64,000 nucleotides of DNA. Source: an uncultured Flavobacteriales bacterium (GTDB lineage Bacteria > Bacteroidota > Bacteroidia > Flavobacteriales_E > Vicingaceae). The position numbers and the translations under genes are program-made. The stretch spans positions 155,287 to 219,286 of the forward strand of contig CAJQOH010000025.1 of the NCBI GenBank assembly GCA_905479915.1. Direction: 5' to 3'. This document shows, one piece after another, positions 1-8,318 of the stretch; the first letter of the stretch is position 1; the number at the start of each line of letters is the position of its first letter. Under the pieces are notes generated by a model. It saw only the letters and a list, made by a program, of their open reading frames with translations, had not been told where the DNA came from and ran no database searches.

Positions 1-1
1 C

Positions 2-532
2 AGGATGATTTCGTTAATAGAAAACCTAGATGAAATATCAAAGTTAGAGTCTGGGGCAATTGAAATAAAAATGGAAAAGCTGGATATTGCTTCAGTTATA
101 AAAGAGGTTTCAGCATCTCTTGAAATGAGCGCTAAAAAGAATAATATTTCTATTGTTTTTGTTGACGAGCCTAATAAACCAATATGGGTAAAAGCTGACG
201 CTCAAGGAATAAATCAGGTTTTAGTTAATTTAATTGTAAACTCGCTAAAATATGGGGTTGAGGATGGGGAAACATTAATTAAGCTTTTTGATATGCATGA
301 CAACATCCTGATTGAGGTTGCTGACAATGGTCAAGGAATAGCTCCAGAGCATTTGCCTCGTTTGTTTGAGCGGTTTTATAGAACAGACAAGGGAAGAGCT
401 AGAGAAACTGGAGGGACAGGATTAGGTCTGTCTATAGTAAAGCACATTATTGAGGCGCACAATCAAACAATTAATGTTAGGAGTACAGAAGGAGTTGGAT
501 CTACCTTCTCTTTTACCTTAAAGAAAGCATAA
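2..532 (+). CDS. Sensor histidine kinase, C-terminal part (5' end outside window)
   Basis: The visible 176 codons carry the end of the dimerisation/phosphoacceptor helix and a full HATPase_c domain. Numbered from the first ATG at position 5, I see the N-box around residues 70-84 (NLIVNSLKYG), the G1 box DNGQGI at 107-112, the F-box FERFYR at 121-126 and the G2 box GGTGLGL at 136-142. The LESG sequence near residue 15 is the usual segment shortly after the phosphorylated His, so the ATG at 5 is internal and the gene begins left of the window. By family it autophosphorylates and signals to a response regulator; the PhoR/WalK-like motif set suggests a membrane-bound two-component kinase. It converges on cysQ with five bases between them. 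The input signal cannot be told from this fragment. Confidence 0.93.
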   Translation, partial: RMISLIENLDEISKLESGAIEIKMEKLDIASVIKEVSASLEMSAKKNNISIVFVDEPNKPIWVKADAQGINQVLVNLIVNSLKYGVEDGETLIKLFDMHDNILIEVADNGQGIAPEHLPRLFERFYRTDKGRARETGGTGLGLSIVKHIIEAHNQTINVRSTEGVGSTFSFTLKKA

Positions 533-537
533 CAAGC

Positions 538-1332
538 TTATCGTCTTACCAAGAAAGAACTATTTAATAAGTTTTCTTTGTTGTATTTGACTTCCCTGTT
601 TGTTTCTGGGTGAACCACTTCTCCTCCGGAAGCTTTAACAATAGCATGTCCAGCAGCAATGTCCCACTCCATGGTTGGGCCAAACCGAGGGTAAATATCA
701 GCACAACCTTCAGCAACCATACAAAGTTTTAATGAGCTTCCTTTAAAAAGGAGTTGAACATTTTTGTGAAGTGTTTTTTGTTCAGCGATAAACATTTCTG
801 TTTTGGCACTCATGTGAGAACGGCTACCAAGAATTACGAAACTGGTTCTCGTTTGCTTTAAAGGTAGCTGCTCTGCTTTTCCTAATAAATTATTAATAGA
901 AGGTATTGGATCATCTACCTGTTCAATTTTATAGGCAATTTTATCTGCAAAATATAACACCTTTGTAACAGGAACATAAATAACCCCCATTGTTGGTGTT
1001 CCGTTTTCAATTAAGGCAATGTTAACAGTAAATTCACCATTACGTTTCACAAACTCTTTTGTTCCGTCTAAAGGGTCTACTAGCCAAAATTGTTTCCAGT
1101 TTTGTCTTGTTGAATAGTCAGCCTGGCGTCCCTCTTCGCTTAAAATAGGAAGACCTGTTTTTTTTAGTTCCGCGAGAATAGCTAAATGAGCTCTTTTGTC
1201 AGCCTTGGTTAAAGGAGAGTTGTCTTCTTTATTTTCTACAGAAAAATCTGAATTGTAAACGGTTAATATTTCTTTTCCGGCAGTTATGCTGGCATTTATA
1301 ATTTGTATTAACCAAGCCTCTCTGTTTATCAT
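538..1332 (-). CDS. cysQ: 3'(2'),5'-bisphosphate nucleotidase CysQ
   Basis: A 264-residue protein of the inositol-monophosphatase superfamily. It has the metal-binding EE pair at residues 66-67, the DPLDGT signature at 86-91 followed by KEFVKRNGEFTVNIAL, which is characteristic of CysQ rather than IMPase, and the C-terminal WDIAAGHAI metal/substrate motif near residue 217. The family hydrolyses 3'-phosphoadenosine 5'-phosphate (PAP) to AMP, clearing a by-product of sulfate assimilation and acyl-carrier activation, in the cytoplasm or at the inner membrane face. Length is normal. It lies 27 bases downstream of deoC on the same strand and may be cotranscribed. Start is the ATG at 1332. Confidence 0.93.
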   Translation of the reverse strand: MINREAWLIQIINASITAGKEILTVYNSDFSVENKEDNSPLTKADKRAHLAILAELKKTGLPILSEEGRQADYSTRQNWKQFWLVDPLDGTKEFVKRNGEFTVNIALIENGTPTMGVIYVPVTKVLYFADKIAYKIEQVDDPIPSINNLLGKAEQLPLKQTRTSFVILGSRSHMSAKTEMFIAEQKTLHKNVQLLFKGSSLKLCMVAEGCADIYPRFGPTMEWDIAAGHAIVKASGGEVVHPETNREVKYNKENLLNSSFLVRR

Positions 1333-1359
1333 GACTGTGTGTTTTAGAATTAAAGGGAT

Positions 1360-2256
1360 TTAAAAAATGGTTTTTAAATCAGGGAAACTTTTTTCTAAAC
1401 GACTAGCAACAACTGTTGCCAAGCTACTTGCGCCAAACCTAAATAATTTATTACTTAACCACACCTCACCAAGGGTCTTTTCTGTTAGCCTTAGGTAGTT
1501 GCTAGCTGTTTCTATGTCGCTTATTCCTCCAGATGGTTTAAACCCTACTTTAATGCCTTTAGAAGAGTGGAAGTCTTTAATGGCATTGAGCATTATATAA
1601 GCAGCATTATAAGTTGCCCCCTCAGAAATTTTACCGGTAGAAGTTTTTATAAAGTCAGCGCCAGCATACATCGCTAAATCACTAGCAATTCGAATATTTT
1701 TATTTGTTTTCAGTTCCCCACTTTCAATAATTACTTTAAGATGAACGGAGCCACAACACTTTTTAATTGCTGCAATTTCATCAAATACCTCCTGATAATA
1801 ACCGTCAATAAGTTTTCCTCTTGAAATAACCATGTCTATTTCTGTCGCCCCCTCTTTGATGGCCCACTCAACTTCTTTTAATTTTATTTCAAGAGAAGAT
1901 TGTCCAGAAGGAAAGGCCCCCGCAACACAAGCTGTATTTACAGAAGTTTCTTTTATTTTTTGATTTACAAGCTTTGCAAAGGTTGGGTAAACACAAATGG
2001 CAGCAACATTTGGAAGGTCAGCAATTGCTTCAATCTGCAAAACCTTGTTGCACATCCCTTCAATTTTCTCAGGAGTGTCTGCACCCTCTAAAGAAGTTAA
2101 GTCGATTAAGCTAAAAATAAGTTTTAATAGGTTTTCCTCATTGGTTTCACCCAAAGGGCTTTGAAAAATAGCCTCTATTTTAGCGGGAATGTTTTCACCG
2201 AAACAGAAATCAGGATTCAAGCTAGGAATATCGGTAGTGTTTATTGCGTGAATCAT
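1360..2256 (-). CDS. deoC: Deoxyribose-phosphate aldolase DeoC
   Basis: A 298-residue class I aldolase that cleaves 2-deoxyribose 5-phosphate to glyceraldehyde 3-phosphate and acetaldehyde in deoxynucleoside catabolism. The Schiff-base lysine lies in FIKTSTGK (K204), the proton-relay region shows EIDMV (D141) and the phosphate/second-lysine motif is KPSGGI near residue 241. It is longer than the compact 220-residue bacterial form, with an N-terminal extension of about 50 residues, as in the DeoC subgroup related to E. coli-type enzymes. It is the first gene of a leftward pair with cysQ. No other nucleoside catabolic gene is adjacent. Confidence 0.94.
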   Translation of the reverse strand: MIHAINTTDIPSLNPDFCFGENIPAKIEAIFQSPLGETNEENLLKLIFSLIDLTSLEGADTPEKIEGMCNKVLQIEAIADLPNVAAICVYPTFAKLVNQKIKETSVNTACVAGAFPSGQSSLEIKLKEVEWAIKEGATEIDMVISRGKLIDGYYQEVFDEIAAIKKCCGSVHLKVIIESGELKTNKNIRIASDLAMYAGADFIKTSTGKISEGATYNAAYIMLNAIKDFHSSKGIKVGFKPSGGISDIETASNYLRLTEKTLGEVWLSNKLFRFGASSLATVVASRLEKSFPDLKTIF

Positions 2257-2258
2257 AA

Positions 2259-2286
2259 TTGCACGTTAATTAAATTATTAATTTTG
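2259..2286 (+). promoter_or_regulatory. Putative promoter for the TM2 gene pair
   Basis: TAATTTTG at 2279-2286 matches the Bacteroidota -7 element TAnnTTTG exactly, with TTG at 2259-2261 17 bases before it, slightly closer than the 19-21 bases seen at the best promoters in this window. It would give a leader of about 95 nt before the ATG at 2387. Only motif matching supports it. Confidence 0.4.
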
Positions 2287-2386
2287 AAAATTATGCAATT
2301 AAACTCAAAAATGAATTCTACGCAGGCTGGCTTAACTTGCAAAAGGGCTACCAACAGGGGTTTAAATACTTTACCTTTTTAATTAG

Positions 2387-2812
2387 ATGAAAATGAGGTA
2401 CTATATTGCAGTTTTTCTTTTGTTTATTTTAATAGGTAATGGTGTTAAGGCGAATAACGACTCTTTAACACAGAGGGTAGATCAATCAATTGAAAAAGCG
2501 TTAGCTGAATTACACCAAGAAGACATGGGGGAAGCTTTTTATGTGCAGGTAGAAAAAGATTCGGTTACTGTTGGTGCCCAAGGAAGACAGGTGAAGTTTA
2601 AACGAGGAAAGGCAATTTTATTTACGCTTTTTACCGGATTGTTTGGTGGTCATAGAGTGTATTTTGGGACTCACCAAAGAACCCCAATTATTTATTCATT
2701 AACCTTTGGAGGGCTTGGAATACTACCTTTAATTGATTTAGTGAACATAATATTTACGAAAGACTTATCTAAATTTGAACACAAAACCCAGGTTATTATG
2801 TGGGGCAAATAA
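2387..2812 (+). CDS. TM2 domain-containing membrane protein
   Basis: A 141-residue protein with an N-terminal signal peptide or signal anchor (about residues 1-22, MRYYIAVFLLFILIGNGVKA) and a C-terminal TM2 domain: two membrane segments joined by a short turn, with the family's GLFGGHRVYFG motif near residue 84. TM2 proteins are small two-pass membrane proteins of mostly unknown role in bacteria. A second in-frame ATG at 2393 is an equally good start. The stop lies 8 bases before the ATG of the next secreted protein, so the two probably form one transcript. Confidence 0.82.
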   Translation: MKMRYYIAVFLLFILIGNGVKANNDSLTQRVDQSIEKALAELHQEDMGEAFYVQVEKDSVTVGAQGRQVKFKRGKAILFTLFTGLFGGHRVYFGTHQRTPIIYSLTFGGLGILPLIDLVNIIFTKDLSKFEHKTQVIMWGK

Positions 2813-2820
2813 CAAGAAAA

Positions 2821-3297
2821 ATGAAGAGGTTTATTTTATTTCTAGCAATTTTAAGTAGCACCGTATTGAATGCTCAAGAGCTTTCTAAAGAAAAGGTGCT
2901 AGAAGAGATAATTCAGCTTATAAAGAAATCACACTCTTCACTAGGAGACTCAGCCTTTTATGAAGTAGCAAACATTAATGCTGCAGCGTTAACATTTGGG
3001 TTGGTAAGTAAAGAAAAAACGGAGGTCTATGAGGAGGAAGAATCTTTAGAGTTTGATTTGAAAAGTGTTTCGGACTTTTATGTAGTACCTCCTATGAACT
3101 CTGGATTTACTTTAATAGTGAGCTTAAAAGAAAAACTGCTTATTTCAAAAAAGAAAATAGATTATAAAAACCTCTTTCACGAAGAAGTGGTTACTGAAGA
3201 CCTTAGAGAGGAGTCAGATTTTTGGTTTATTTTTAGTCAAGAAAGTGATGCCAACAAGCTCGAAAAAGCATTGTTAGACCTTAAAAAGTTGAAGTAG
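2821..3297 (+). CDS. Hypothetical secreted protein
   Basis: A 158-residue protein that I do not recognise. I chose the ATG at 2821 because it begins a clear signal peptide (MKRFILFLAILSSTVLNAQ); the GTG at 2800 would add seven residues overlapping the upstream gene and would precede the signal peptide. The mature part is acidic, lysine/glutamate rich, mixed alpha/beta in character, with no obvious motif. It follows the TM2 gene by 8 bases, and its stop codon directly abuts the convergent glmS stop (3298), leaving no room for an intergenic terminator. Confidence 0.7.
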   Translation: MKRFILFLAILSSTVLNAQELSKEKVLEEIIQLIKKSHSSLGDSAFYEVANINAAALTFGLVSKEKTEVYEEEESLEFDLKSVSDFYVVPPMNSGFTLIVSLKEKLLISKKKIDYKNLFHEEVVTEDLREESDFWFIFSQESDANKLEKALLDLKKLK

Positions 3298-5142
3298 TTA
3301 TTCTACTGTAACGCTTTTTGCTAAGTTTCTAGGTTGATCCACATTACATCCTCTCATTACAGCAATATGATAAGAAAGAAGTTGCAGTGGAATTGAAGTT
3401 AACAATGGGCTTAAAGCATCTGCTGTTTCAGGAACTTCTATTACATGATCGGCTATCGATTTAACCTCAGTGTCTCCCTCGGTTACAATAGCGATAATTT
3501 TACCACTTCTTGCCTTAACCTCTTCTATATTACTTACTACTTTCTCATAGTTTCCATGCTTAGTAGCAATTACAACGATTGGCATCTCTTCATCGATTAA
3601 GGCTATCGGACCGTGTTTCATTTCTGCCGCAGGGTAACCTTCTGCATGGATGTATGATATTTCCTTTAATTTTAAAGCACCCTCTAGTGCAACAGGGAAA
3701 TTATACCCCCTACCTAAATATAGGAAGTTAGTAGAGTCCTTAAACAATTCTGAAATGAACTTAACCTGTTCATCAGACTTTAGCATTTGCTCTACTTTAT
3801 TAGGAATAGCATCTAATTCTACCAATAGTTGGCGGTATTCCGAATCTGAAATACTTCCTTTTTTCTGCGCAATTGATAAAGCCATCAACGAAAGTACAGT
3901 TACTTGAGCTGTAAATGCTTTTGTAGAGGCAACACCGATTTCCGGACCAGCATGAGTATATGAACCTGCATGTGTTTCTCTAGAAATAGTAGACCCAACA
4001 ACATTACAAATACCAATGATTGTTGCTCCTCTATCTTTGGCTATTTTAATTGCAGCTAAAGTATCAGCAGTCTCTCCTGATTGAGAAATTGCAATAACAA
4101 CATCGTTTTCGTTTATAATAGGGTTTCTGTATCTAAACTCTGAAGCATATTCTACCTCAACTGGAATCCTCGTTAAATCTTCGAACAAATATTCTCCAAC
4201 CAAACCTGCATGCCACGAAGTACCGCAAGCAACAATGATAATGCGGTTCGCATTCATTATTTTTTGCTCATAATCATGAATACCACCTAAAGAAACAATT
4301 CCTTTGTTGGCGTCAATTCTTCCCCTTAAACTATTCTTAATAGACTGCGGTTGTTCATATATTTCCTTTAACATGAAATGCTCATAACCTCCTTTTTCTA
4401 TGGCTTCTAATTGTACTTCAAGCTCTTGAATGTATGGAGTAATTTCTTGATTTTTTATATCTATCAGCCTTAACTTTTCTCCTTTTTTAATCACCCCTAT
4501 TTGTTCATCATCTAAATAAACAACATCTTTAGTATACTCAACAATTGGAGTAGCATCAGAGGCAACAAAATATTCTCCATCTTTCCCTAAACCAATAACT
4601 AATGGGCTACTTTTTTTAGCAACGATCATTAAGTCGGGATCTTCTTTTGAAATGATTACTATGGCATAGGCCCCAATAACCTCGTTTAATGCAATTCTTA
4701 CGGCCTCAACAAGGTCTACTTTGGCAACATACTGTATATCTTCGATTAAGTGAATTAAAACCTCGGTATCTGTATCACTATAAAACTCATGTCCACGTAA
4801 TATTAACTCCTTTTTTAAACTGGCGTAGTTTTCAATTATTCCATTGTGAATAATTGCTAAGTTTTTAGATTTTGAAAAGTGTGGGTGTGCATTGGTATCA
4901 TTTGGCGCTCCGTGAGTTGCCCATCTGGTATGTCCAATTCCTATATTGCTAACAAGGTCTTTTCCTTTTGCAAAGTTTTCTAACTCAACAACTTTACCTT
5001 GTTTTTTGTAAAGGTTTAACGACCCATCATTAATAAGAGCAACACCAGAACTATCATAGCCTCTATACTCTAAACGTTTAAGCCCTTTTACTAAAATAGG
5101 GTAAGCTTGTTTATCACCAAGGTAAGCAACAATTCCACACAT
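3298..5142 (-). CDS. glmS: Glutamine--fructose-6-phosphate aminotransferase (isomerizing) GlmS
   Basis: A 614-residue protein of normal GlmS length, which makes glucosamine 6-phosphate from fructose 6-phosphate and glutamine, the first step of UDP-GlcNAc synthesis for peptidoglycan and lipid A. The N-terminal glutaminase starts MCGIVAYLG with the nucleophilic Cys2 and has GHTRWATHG; two SIS sugar-isomerase domains follow with SQSGETADTLAA, and the C-terminus ends DQPRNLAKSVTVE as is typical. It is the last gene of the leftward operon starting at 7312, three bases after the DUF4270 gene. No glmS ribozyme-like leader is present; the upstream gene is too close. Confidence 0.98.
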   Translation of the reverse strand: MCGIVAYLGDKQAYPILVKGLKRLEYRGYDSSGVALINDGSLNLYKKQGKVVELENFAKGKDLVSNIGIGHTRWATHGAPNDTNAHPHFSKSKNLAIIHNGIIENYASLKKELILRGHEFYSDTDTEVLIHLIEDIQYVAKVDLVEAVRIALNEVIGAYAIVIISKEDPDLMIVAKKSSPLVIGLGKDGEYFVASDATPIVEYTKDVVYLDDEQIGVIKKGEKLRLIDIKNQEITPYIQELEVQLEAIEKGGYEHFMLKEIYEQPQSIKNSLRGRIDANKGIVSLGGIHDYEQKIMNANRIIIVACGTSWHAGLVGEYLFEDLTRIPVEVEYASEFRYRNPIINENDVVIAISQSGETADTLAAIKIAKDRGATIIGICNVVGSTISRETHAGSYTHAGPEIGVASTKAFTAQVTVLSLMALSIAQKKGSISDSEYRQLLVELDAIPNKVEQMLKSDEQVKFISELFKDSTNFLYLGRGYNFPVALEGALKLKEISYIHAEGYPAAEMKHGPIALIDEEMPIVVIATKHGNYEKVVSNIEEVKARSGKIIAIVTEGDTEVKSIADHVIEVPETADALSPLLTSIPLQLLSYHIAVMRGCNVDQPRNLAKSVTVE

Positions 5143-5145
5143 AAA

Positions 5146-6465
5146 TTAAATTTTTGAGTAAGTTATTTCTAGTCTGATATTATTTGTAGGACTACTTTCT
5201 GATCCAATTACAGCTCTGTTCGCAGATGTAGAAGAGCTATTCCCAATTAAGTACAAGCCGTAATCGGTTGTTGTGTTGTAAATAAGTTGATGAATATGAC
5301 GAGAAATGTTAAATGTATATGACTTTGTTGTTTCGTCATAAGTTCCGCCATAATGATCTGGTCCTTCAAAAAAGTCAGTAAGGAATACCGCATCACCATT
5401 AGCGTCAATTCCTGCTAAGGATATTGTTGATAAAGCATTGTCAAACGTTCCTTCAGAAAGGTCTTCAATTGTAAAAATTAATTCAGCTTTATTAATAGTA
5501 ACAGCACCATCGTTTGTTAAATCTTTAATGGTTGGTAATTCTATTTTAGACCTTACCCTACCCATTGTTGCAACGTATATTCTATTGGTGTCTTTGTTAG
5601 GGTCGTTGTTCAAGTGTTTTTCTACATCTGTTCCTGAATAGTTTTGATCAAACCTTGAATATTTTGCCGCATCTGAACTAATGGTAAAATCATAGGTTGA
5701 GGTATCGTTATAATAAAGTGTTAAAGTTGACATGGTAGAGTTCATGTCAAAATAAGCAATAGCACCTTGTTCTGCCAATAGTGAAGAATTTGTTACAGAG
5801 TCTGTGGTTGTAATGTGTAATCCATTCATAAAGGCTGTAAAGCCTGCGTTGTCATTAAGCTGAGTTAATGTATCAGCATCAAGTATTTTTTGACCAAAAG
5901 TGTTGTTTAGCTTAATTCTTAAATGTGGTTTGTAAGTGATTGTATCAAAATCTAAATCAATGCTATCTGTTAAGTTCGGAGTAAAGCTTAGTGAAGCTAG
6001 TGCTGTTGGGTCGTGAGCAGTATAGTTGTTTGAATAATAGTCTGTGCTTTCGTCCAATGGGCTGGTTAACTCATATACGTTAATTGACATTGGACTTGTA
6101 GCATCACCGTATAAACCTGCGTAATCTAAAGTAAGCACAACAGAATCTATGGTGTGTATGGTACCAAAGTTTAAATCCGCACCTGTTAGTAACACTTGAG
6201 AATATATAGATGAAGAAACAAATCCGAAAATAGGATCATTATAGATTCCTAACAAGTTGGATGTTGAAAGGTCTGTTCTTAAAGAATCTTCCTGAAGAAC
6301 ACTTGTCGTAATTGAAAACGTGTCTACAAAATTTATAGAAAGATTACCGTTATCAAAATCAGGCGTAAGCTTCCCATCCTTTTTACATGAAAATAATACA
6401 GTTAACAATAATATTGCGGAAAAAAGAAATGCTTTCCGCATTAAAAAATAAGATGTTATTTTCAT
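5146..6465 (-). CDS. DUF4270 family lipoprotein
   Basis: A 439-residue predicted lipoprotein. A hydrophobic leader ends in LLLTVLFSC (lipobox Cys about residue 27), followed by KKDGK. The body is beta-rich and Ser/Thr/Asp rich, typical of the Bacteroidota-specific DUF4270 family, whose molecular role is unknown to me. Two starts are possible: ATG at 6465, or ATG at 6441 (MRKAFLF), which gives a more compact leader and may be the true one. It sits between the glycogen-synthase-like gene (16 bases upstream) and glmS (3 bases downstream), so it is in one operon with glucosamine supply, suggesting an envelope role. Confidence 0.82.
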   Translation of the reverse strand: MKITSYFLMRKAFLFSAILLLTVLFSCKKDGKLTPDFDNGNLSINFVDTFSITTSVLQEDSLRTDLSTSNLLGIYNDPIFGFVSSSIYSQVLLTGADLNFGTIHTIDSVVLTLDYAGLYGDATSPMSINVYELTSPLDESTDYYSNNYTAHDPTALASLSFTPNLTDSIDLDFDTITYKPHLRIKLNNTFGQKILDADTLTQLNDNAGFTAFMNGLHITTTDSVTNSSLLAEQGAIAYFDMNSTMSTLTLYYNDTSTYDFTISSDAAKYSRFDQNYSGTDVEKHLNNDPNKDTNRIYVATMGRVRSKIELPTIKDLTNDGAVTINKAELIFTIEDLSEGTFDNALSTISLAGIDANGDAVFLTDFFEGPDHYGGTYDETTKSYTFNISRHIHQLIYNTTTDYGLYLIGNSSSTSANRAVIGSESSPTNNIRLEITYSKI

Positions 6466-6481
6466 CAGGTTTATAGTTGTT

Positions 6482-7312
6482 TTAATCTTGTAATACTTCA
6501 GCAGACTCTAACATTTCATCATAGAATTTAGAATAAGCTTCAATATAGTTTTCAGGGGATTGATACCCTAGTTTTGGTTTGTCTGTATTGTTAAAATATT
6601 CTTCCAATTCTGGATTTAATGTTTCACTTGCCATAATAACAGCATCAGATGCATCTATTGCTGCCTTGTTTAAACCGACAAAAGAGGTATCATTGTAAGC
6701 AGCTATGGCTTCTTCAGAAATCCCTTCCATCATTGCTTTCTTAGCAAAATCTTTATCTAACGGCTTATCAAACTCATTATTGTATAAAGAAAACACCACT
6801 TTTGAATTTTCAAAAATTGGCTCTTTTTTAAATGATGTTTTAATGTAGAGAGGGACTAAGCTAGTCATCCAACCATGACAGTGAATGATATCTGGAACCC
6901 ACCCTAGTTTTTTTACAGTTTCTAGAACACCTCTAACAAAGAAAATAGATCTTTCATCATTGTCTTTGAAGAACGTGCCTTTATCTTTATCATGGAATAT
7001 TGCTTTTCTTTGAAAGTAATCTTCACTATCAATAAAATAAACCTGCATTCTTGCAGCCTGAATAGATCCAACCTTAATAATTAAAGGGTGGTCGTTTTCA
7101 TTAATAATTAAGTTCATCCCGGATAAACGGATAACCTCATGCAATTGATTTCTTCTTTCGTTTATACAGCCAAACTTGGGCATAAATGTTCTAATCTCTT
7201 TTCCATCTTCTTGAATGCCTTGTGGGAGATACCTACCGAAATGGCCTAACTCATTTTCTTCTAGGTACGGTGTAATTTCTTGGGAAATAAATAAAATCTT
7301 CTTCTTTTTCAT
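6482..7312 (-). CDS. Short glycogen/starch synthase-like protein (GT5 N-terminal domain only)
   Basis: A 276-residue protein matching the N-terminal Rossmann domain of GT5 glycogen synthases: KKILFISQEITPY at the start, a FFVRGVLE segment, and DIIHCHGWMTSLVPLY near residues 140-156. Authentic GlgA is about 480 residues and has a second nucleotide-sugar-binding domain, which is absent here; the protein ends with an acidic tail. Stand-alone versions of this domain next to panC are, to my knowledge, common in Flavobacteria, so this is a conserved short family rather than a fresh truncation, and catalytic competence as a glycogen synthase is doubtful. It is the promoter-proximal gene of the operon with DUF4270 and glmS. 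Confidence 0.8.
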   Translation of the reverse strand: MKKKKILFISQEITPYLEENELGHFGRYLPQGIQEDGKEIRTFMPKFGCINERRNQLHEVIRLSGMNLIINENDHPLIIKVGSIQAARMQVYFIDSEDYFQRKAIFHDKDKGTFFKDNDERSIFFVRGVLETVKKLGWVPDIIHCHGWMTSLVPLYIKTSFKKEPIFENSKVVFSLYNNEFDKPLDKDFAKKAMMEGISEEAIAAYNDTSFVGLNKAAIDASDAVIMASETLNPELEEYFNNTDKPKLGYQSPENYIEAYSKFYDEMLESAEVLQD

Positions 7313-7334
7313 AATCTGCCTGTAAATTTTGTTG

Positions 7335-7365
7335 CAAAGGTACTCTATTTTTAGCGGTTTGTCAA
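7335..7365 (-). promoter_or_regulatory. Promoter of the glgA-like/DUF4270/glmS operon
   Basis: Read on the minus strand, TTG (7365-7363) is followed after exactly 20 bases by TACCTTTG (7342-7335), a full match to the Bacteroidota -33/-7 consensus TTG...TAnnTTTG. The predicted transcription start is about 7328, giving a leader of about 16 nt to the ATG at 7312. This is one of the clearest promoters in the window. Confidence 0.75.
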
Positions 7366-7453
7366 GTTTTGTTGGTGTGATTCATTCTAAGAATTAATGT
7401 CTATCTCTAAATAAATTATTTATTTTGCTAAAAATTGAATCAGAAGAAACAAA

Positions 7454-8293
7454 ATGCAAATATTCAAAACAGTAAAAGAAGTTCAGGAATATTTAACAAA
7501 GTTTAACACAAAAAGCATTGGTTTTGTTGCAACTATGGGTGCTTTACATGAGGCCCACTTCTCTTTAATAGAGCGGTCAAAAGAAGAAAATGACATTACC
7601 GTTTGTAGCATTTTTGTAAACCCAAAACAATTTAATAAAAAAGAAGATTTAATTAAATACCCCAGAAATGTTGATGCCGATTTGGACGGGTTAAGAAAGG
7701 TAGGTTGTGACATTGCCTTTGTTCCTTCGGTTGAAGAAATGTACCCAGCAAAAGTGCAAAAAGAGTTTGATTTTGGCCTTTTATCAGAGGTAATGGAGGG
7801 TGAACACAGGCCTGGCCATTTTAATGGGGTAGCTATAGTAATAGAACGATTTTTTGAAATATTGAACCCAACAAGAGCTTATTTTGGAGAAAAAGACTAC
7901 CAACAACTTGCCGTAATCAAGTCTTTAGTTGAAAAACTAAACTCTTCTGTAAAAATTGTAGGCTGCCCTATATTCAGAGAGAAAAACGGTTTGGCAATGA
8001 GTTCAAGAAATGAAAGGTTATCTACAGAGGAAAAAGAACTTGCAGGAGAAATAAGCAAGGCACTTAAATTTGTATCCACAAACAGAGACACACATACCAT
8101 TTCTGAATTAAAAAACTGGTTTTCTAATAAAATGAACGAACACGAATTGTTTGATCTCGAATATTTTGAAATAGCGGATGAAGCCTCTTTAAAACCTATT
8201 AACAATTGGCTTGGTTCGGAAAAGCAAATTGCTTTTACTGCGGTTAATCTCAATGGAGTTCGGCTAATCGATAATATGACAATTATTAACTAA
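7454..8293 (+). CDS. panC: Pantothenate synthetase PanC
   Basis: A 279-residue enzyme that ligates pantoate and beta-alanine with ATP to make pantothenate. The ATP-binding signature ATMGALHEAH places the HxxH pair at residues 32 and 35; GHFNGVAIVIERFF, the GEKDYQQL loop and the MSSRNERLS motif are present. Length is normal. It is divergent from the glgA-like operon across 141 bases. The aspartate decarboxylase gene panD, which in many relatives follows panC directly, is not here: the next gene begins 25 bases after the stop. Confidence 0.97.
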   Translation: MQIFKTVKEVQEYLTKFNTKSIGFVATMGALHEAHFSLIERSKEENDITVCSIFVNPKQFNKKEDLIKYPRNVDADLDGLRKVGCDIAFVPSVEEMYPAKVQKEFDFGLLSEVMEGEHRPGHFNGVAIVIERFFEILNPTRAYFGEKDYQQLAVIKSLVEKLNSSVKIVGCPIFREKNGLAMSSRNERLSTEEKELAGEISKALKFVSTNRDTHTISELKNWFSNKMNEHELFDLEYFEIADEASLKPINNWLGSEKQIAFTAVNLNGVRLIDNMTIIN

Positions 8294-8318
8294 TTTAGTC
8301 GCTGATTAAAACAGGCTT

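Noticed and set aside
3650..3907. Plus-strand open frame inside glmS
   Set aside because: Reverse complement of a conserved coding region; no family resemblance.
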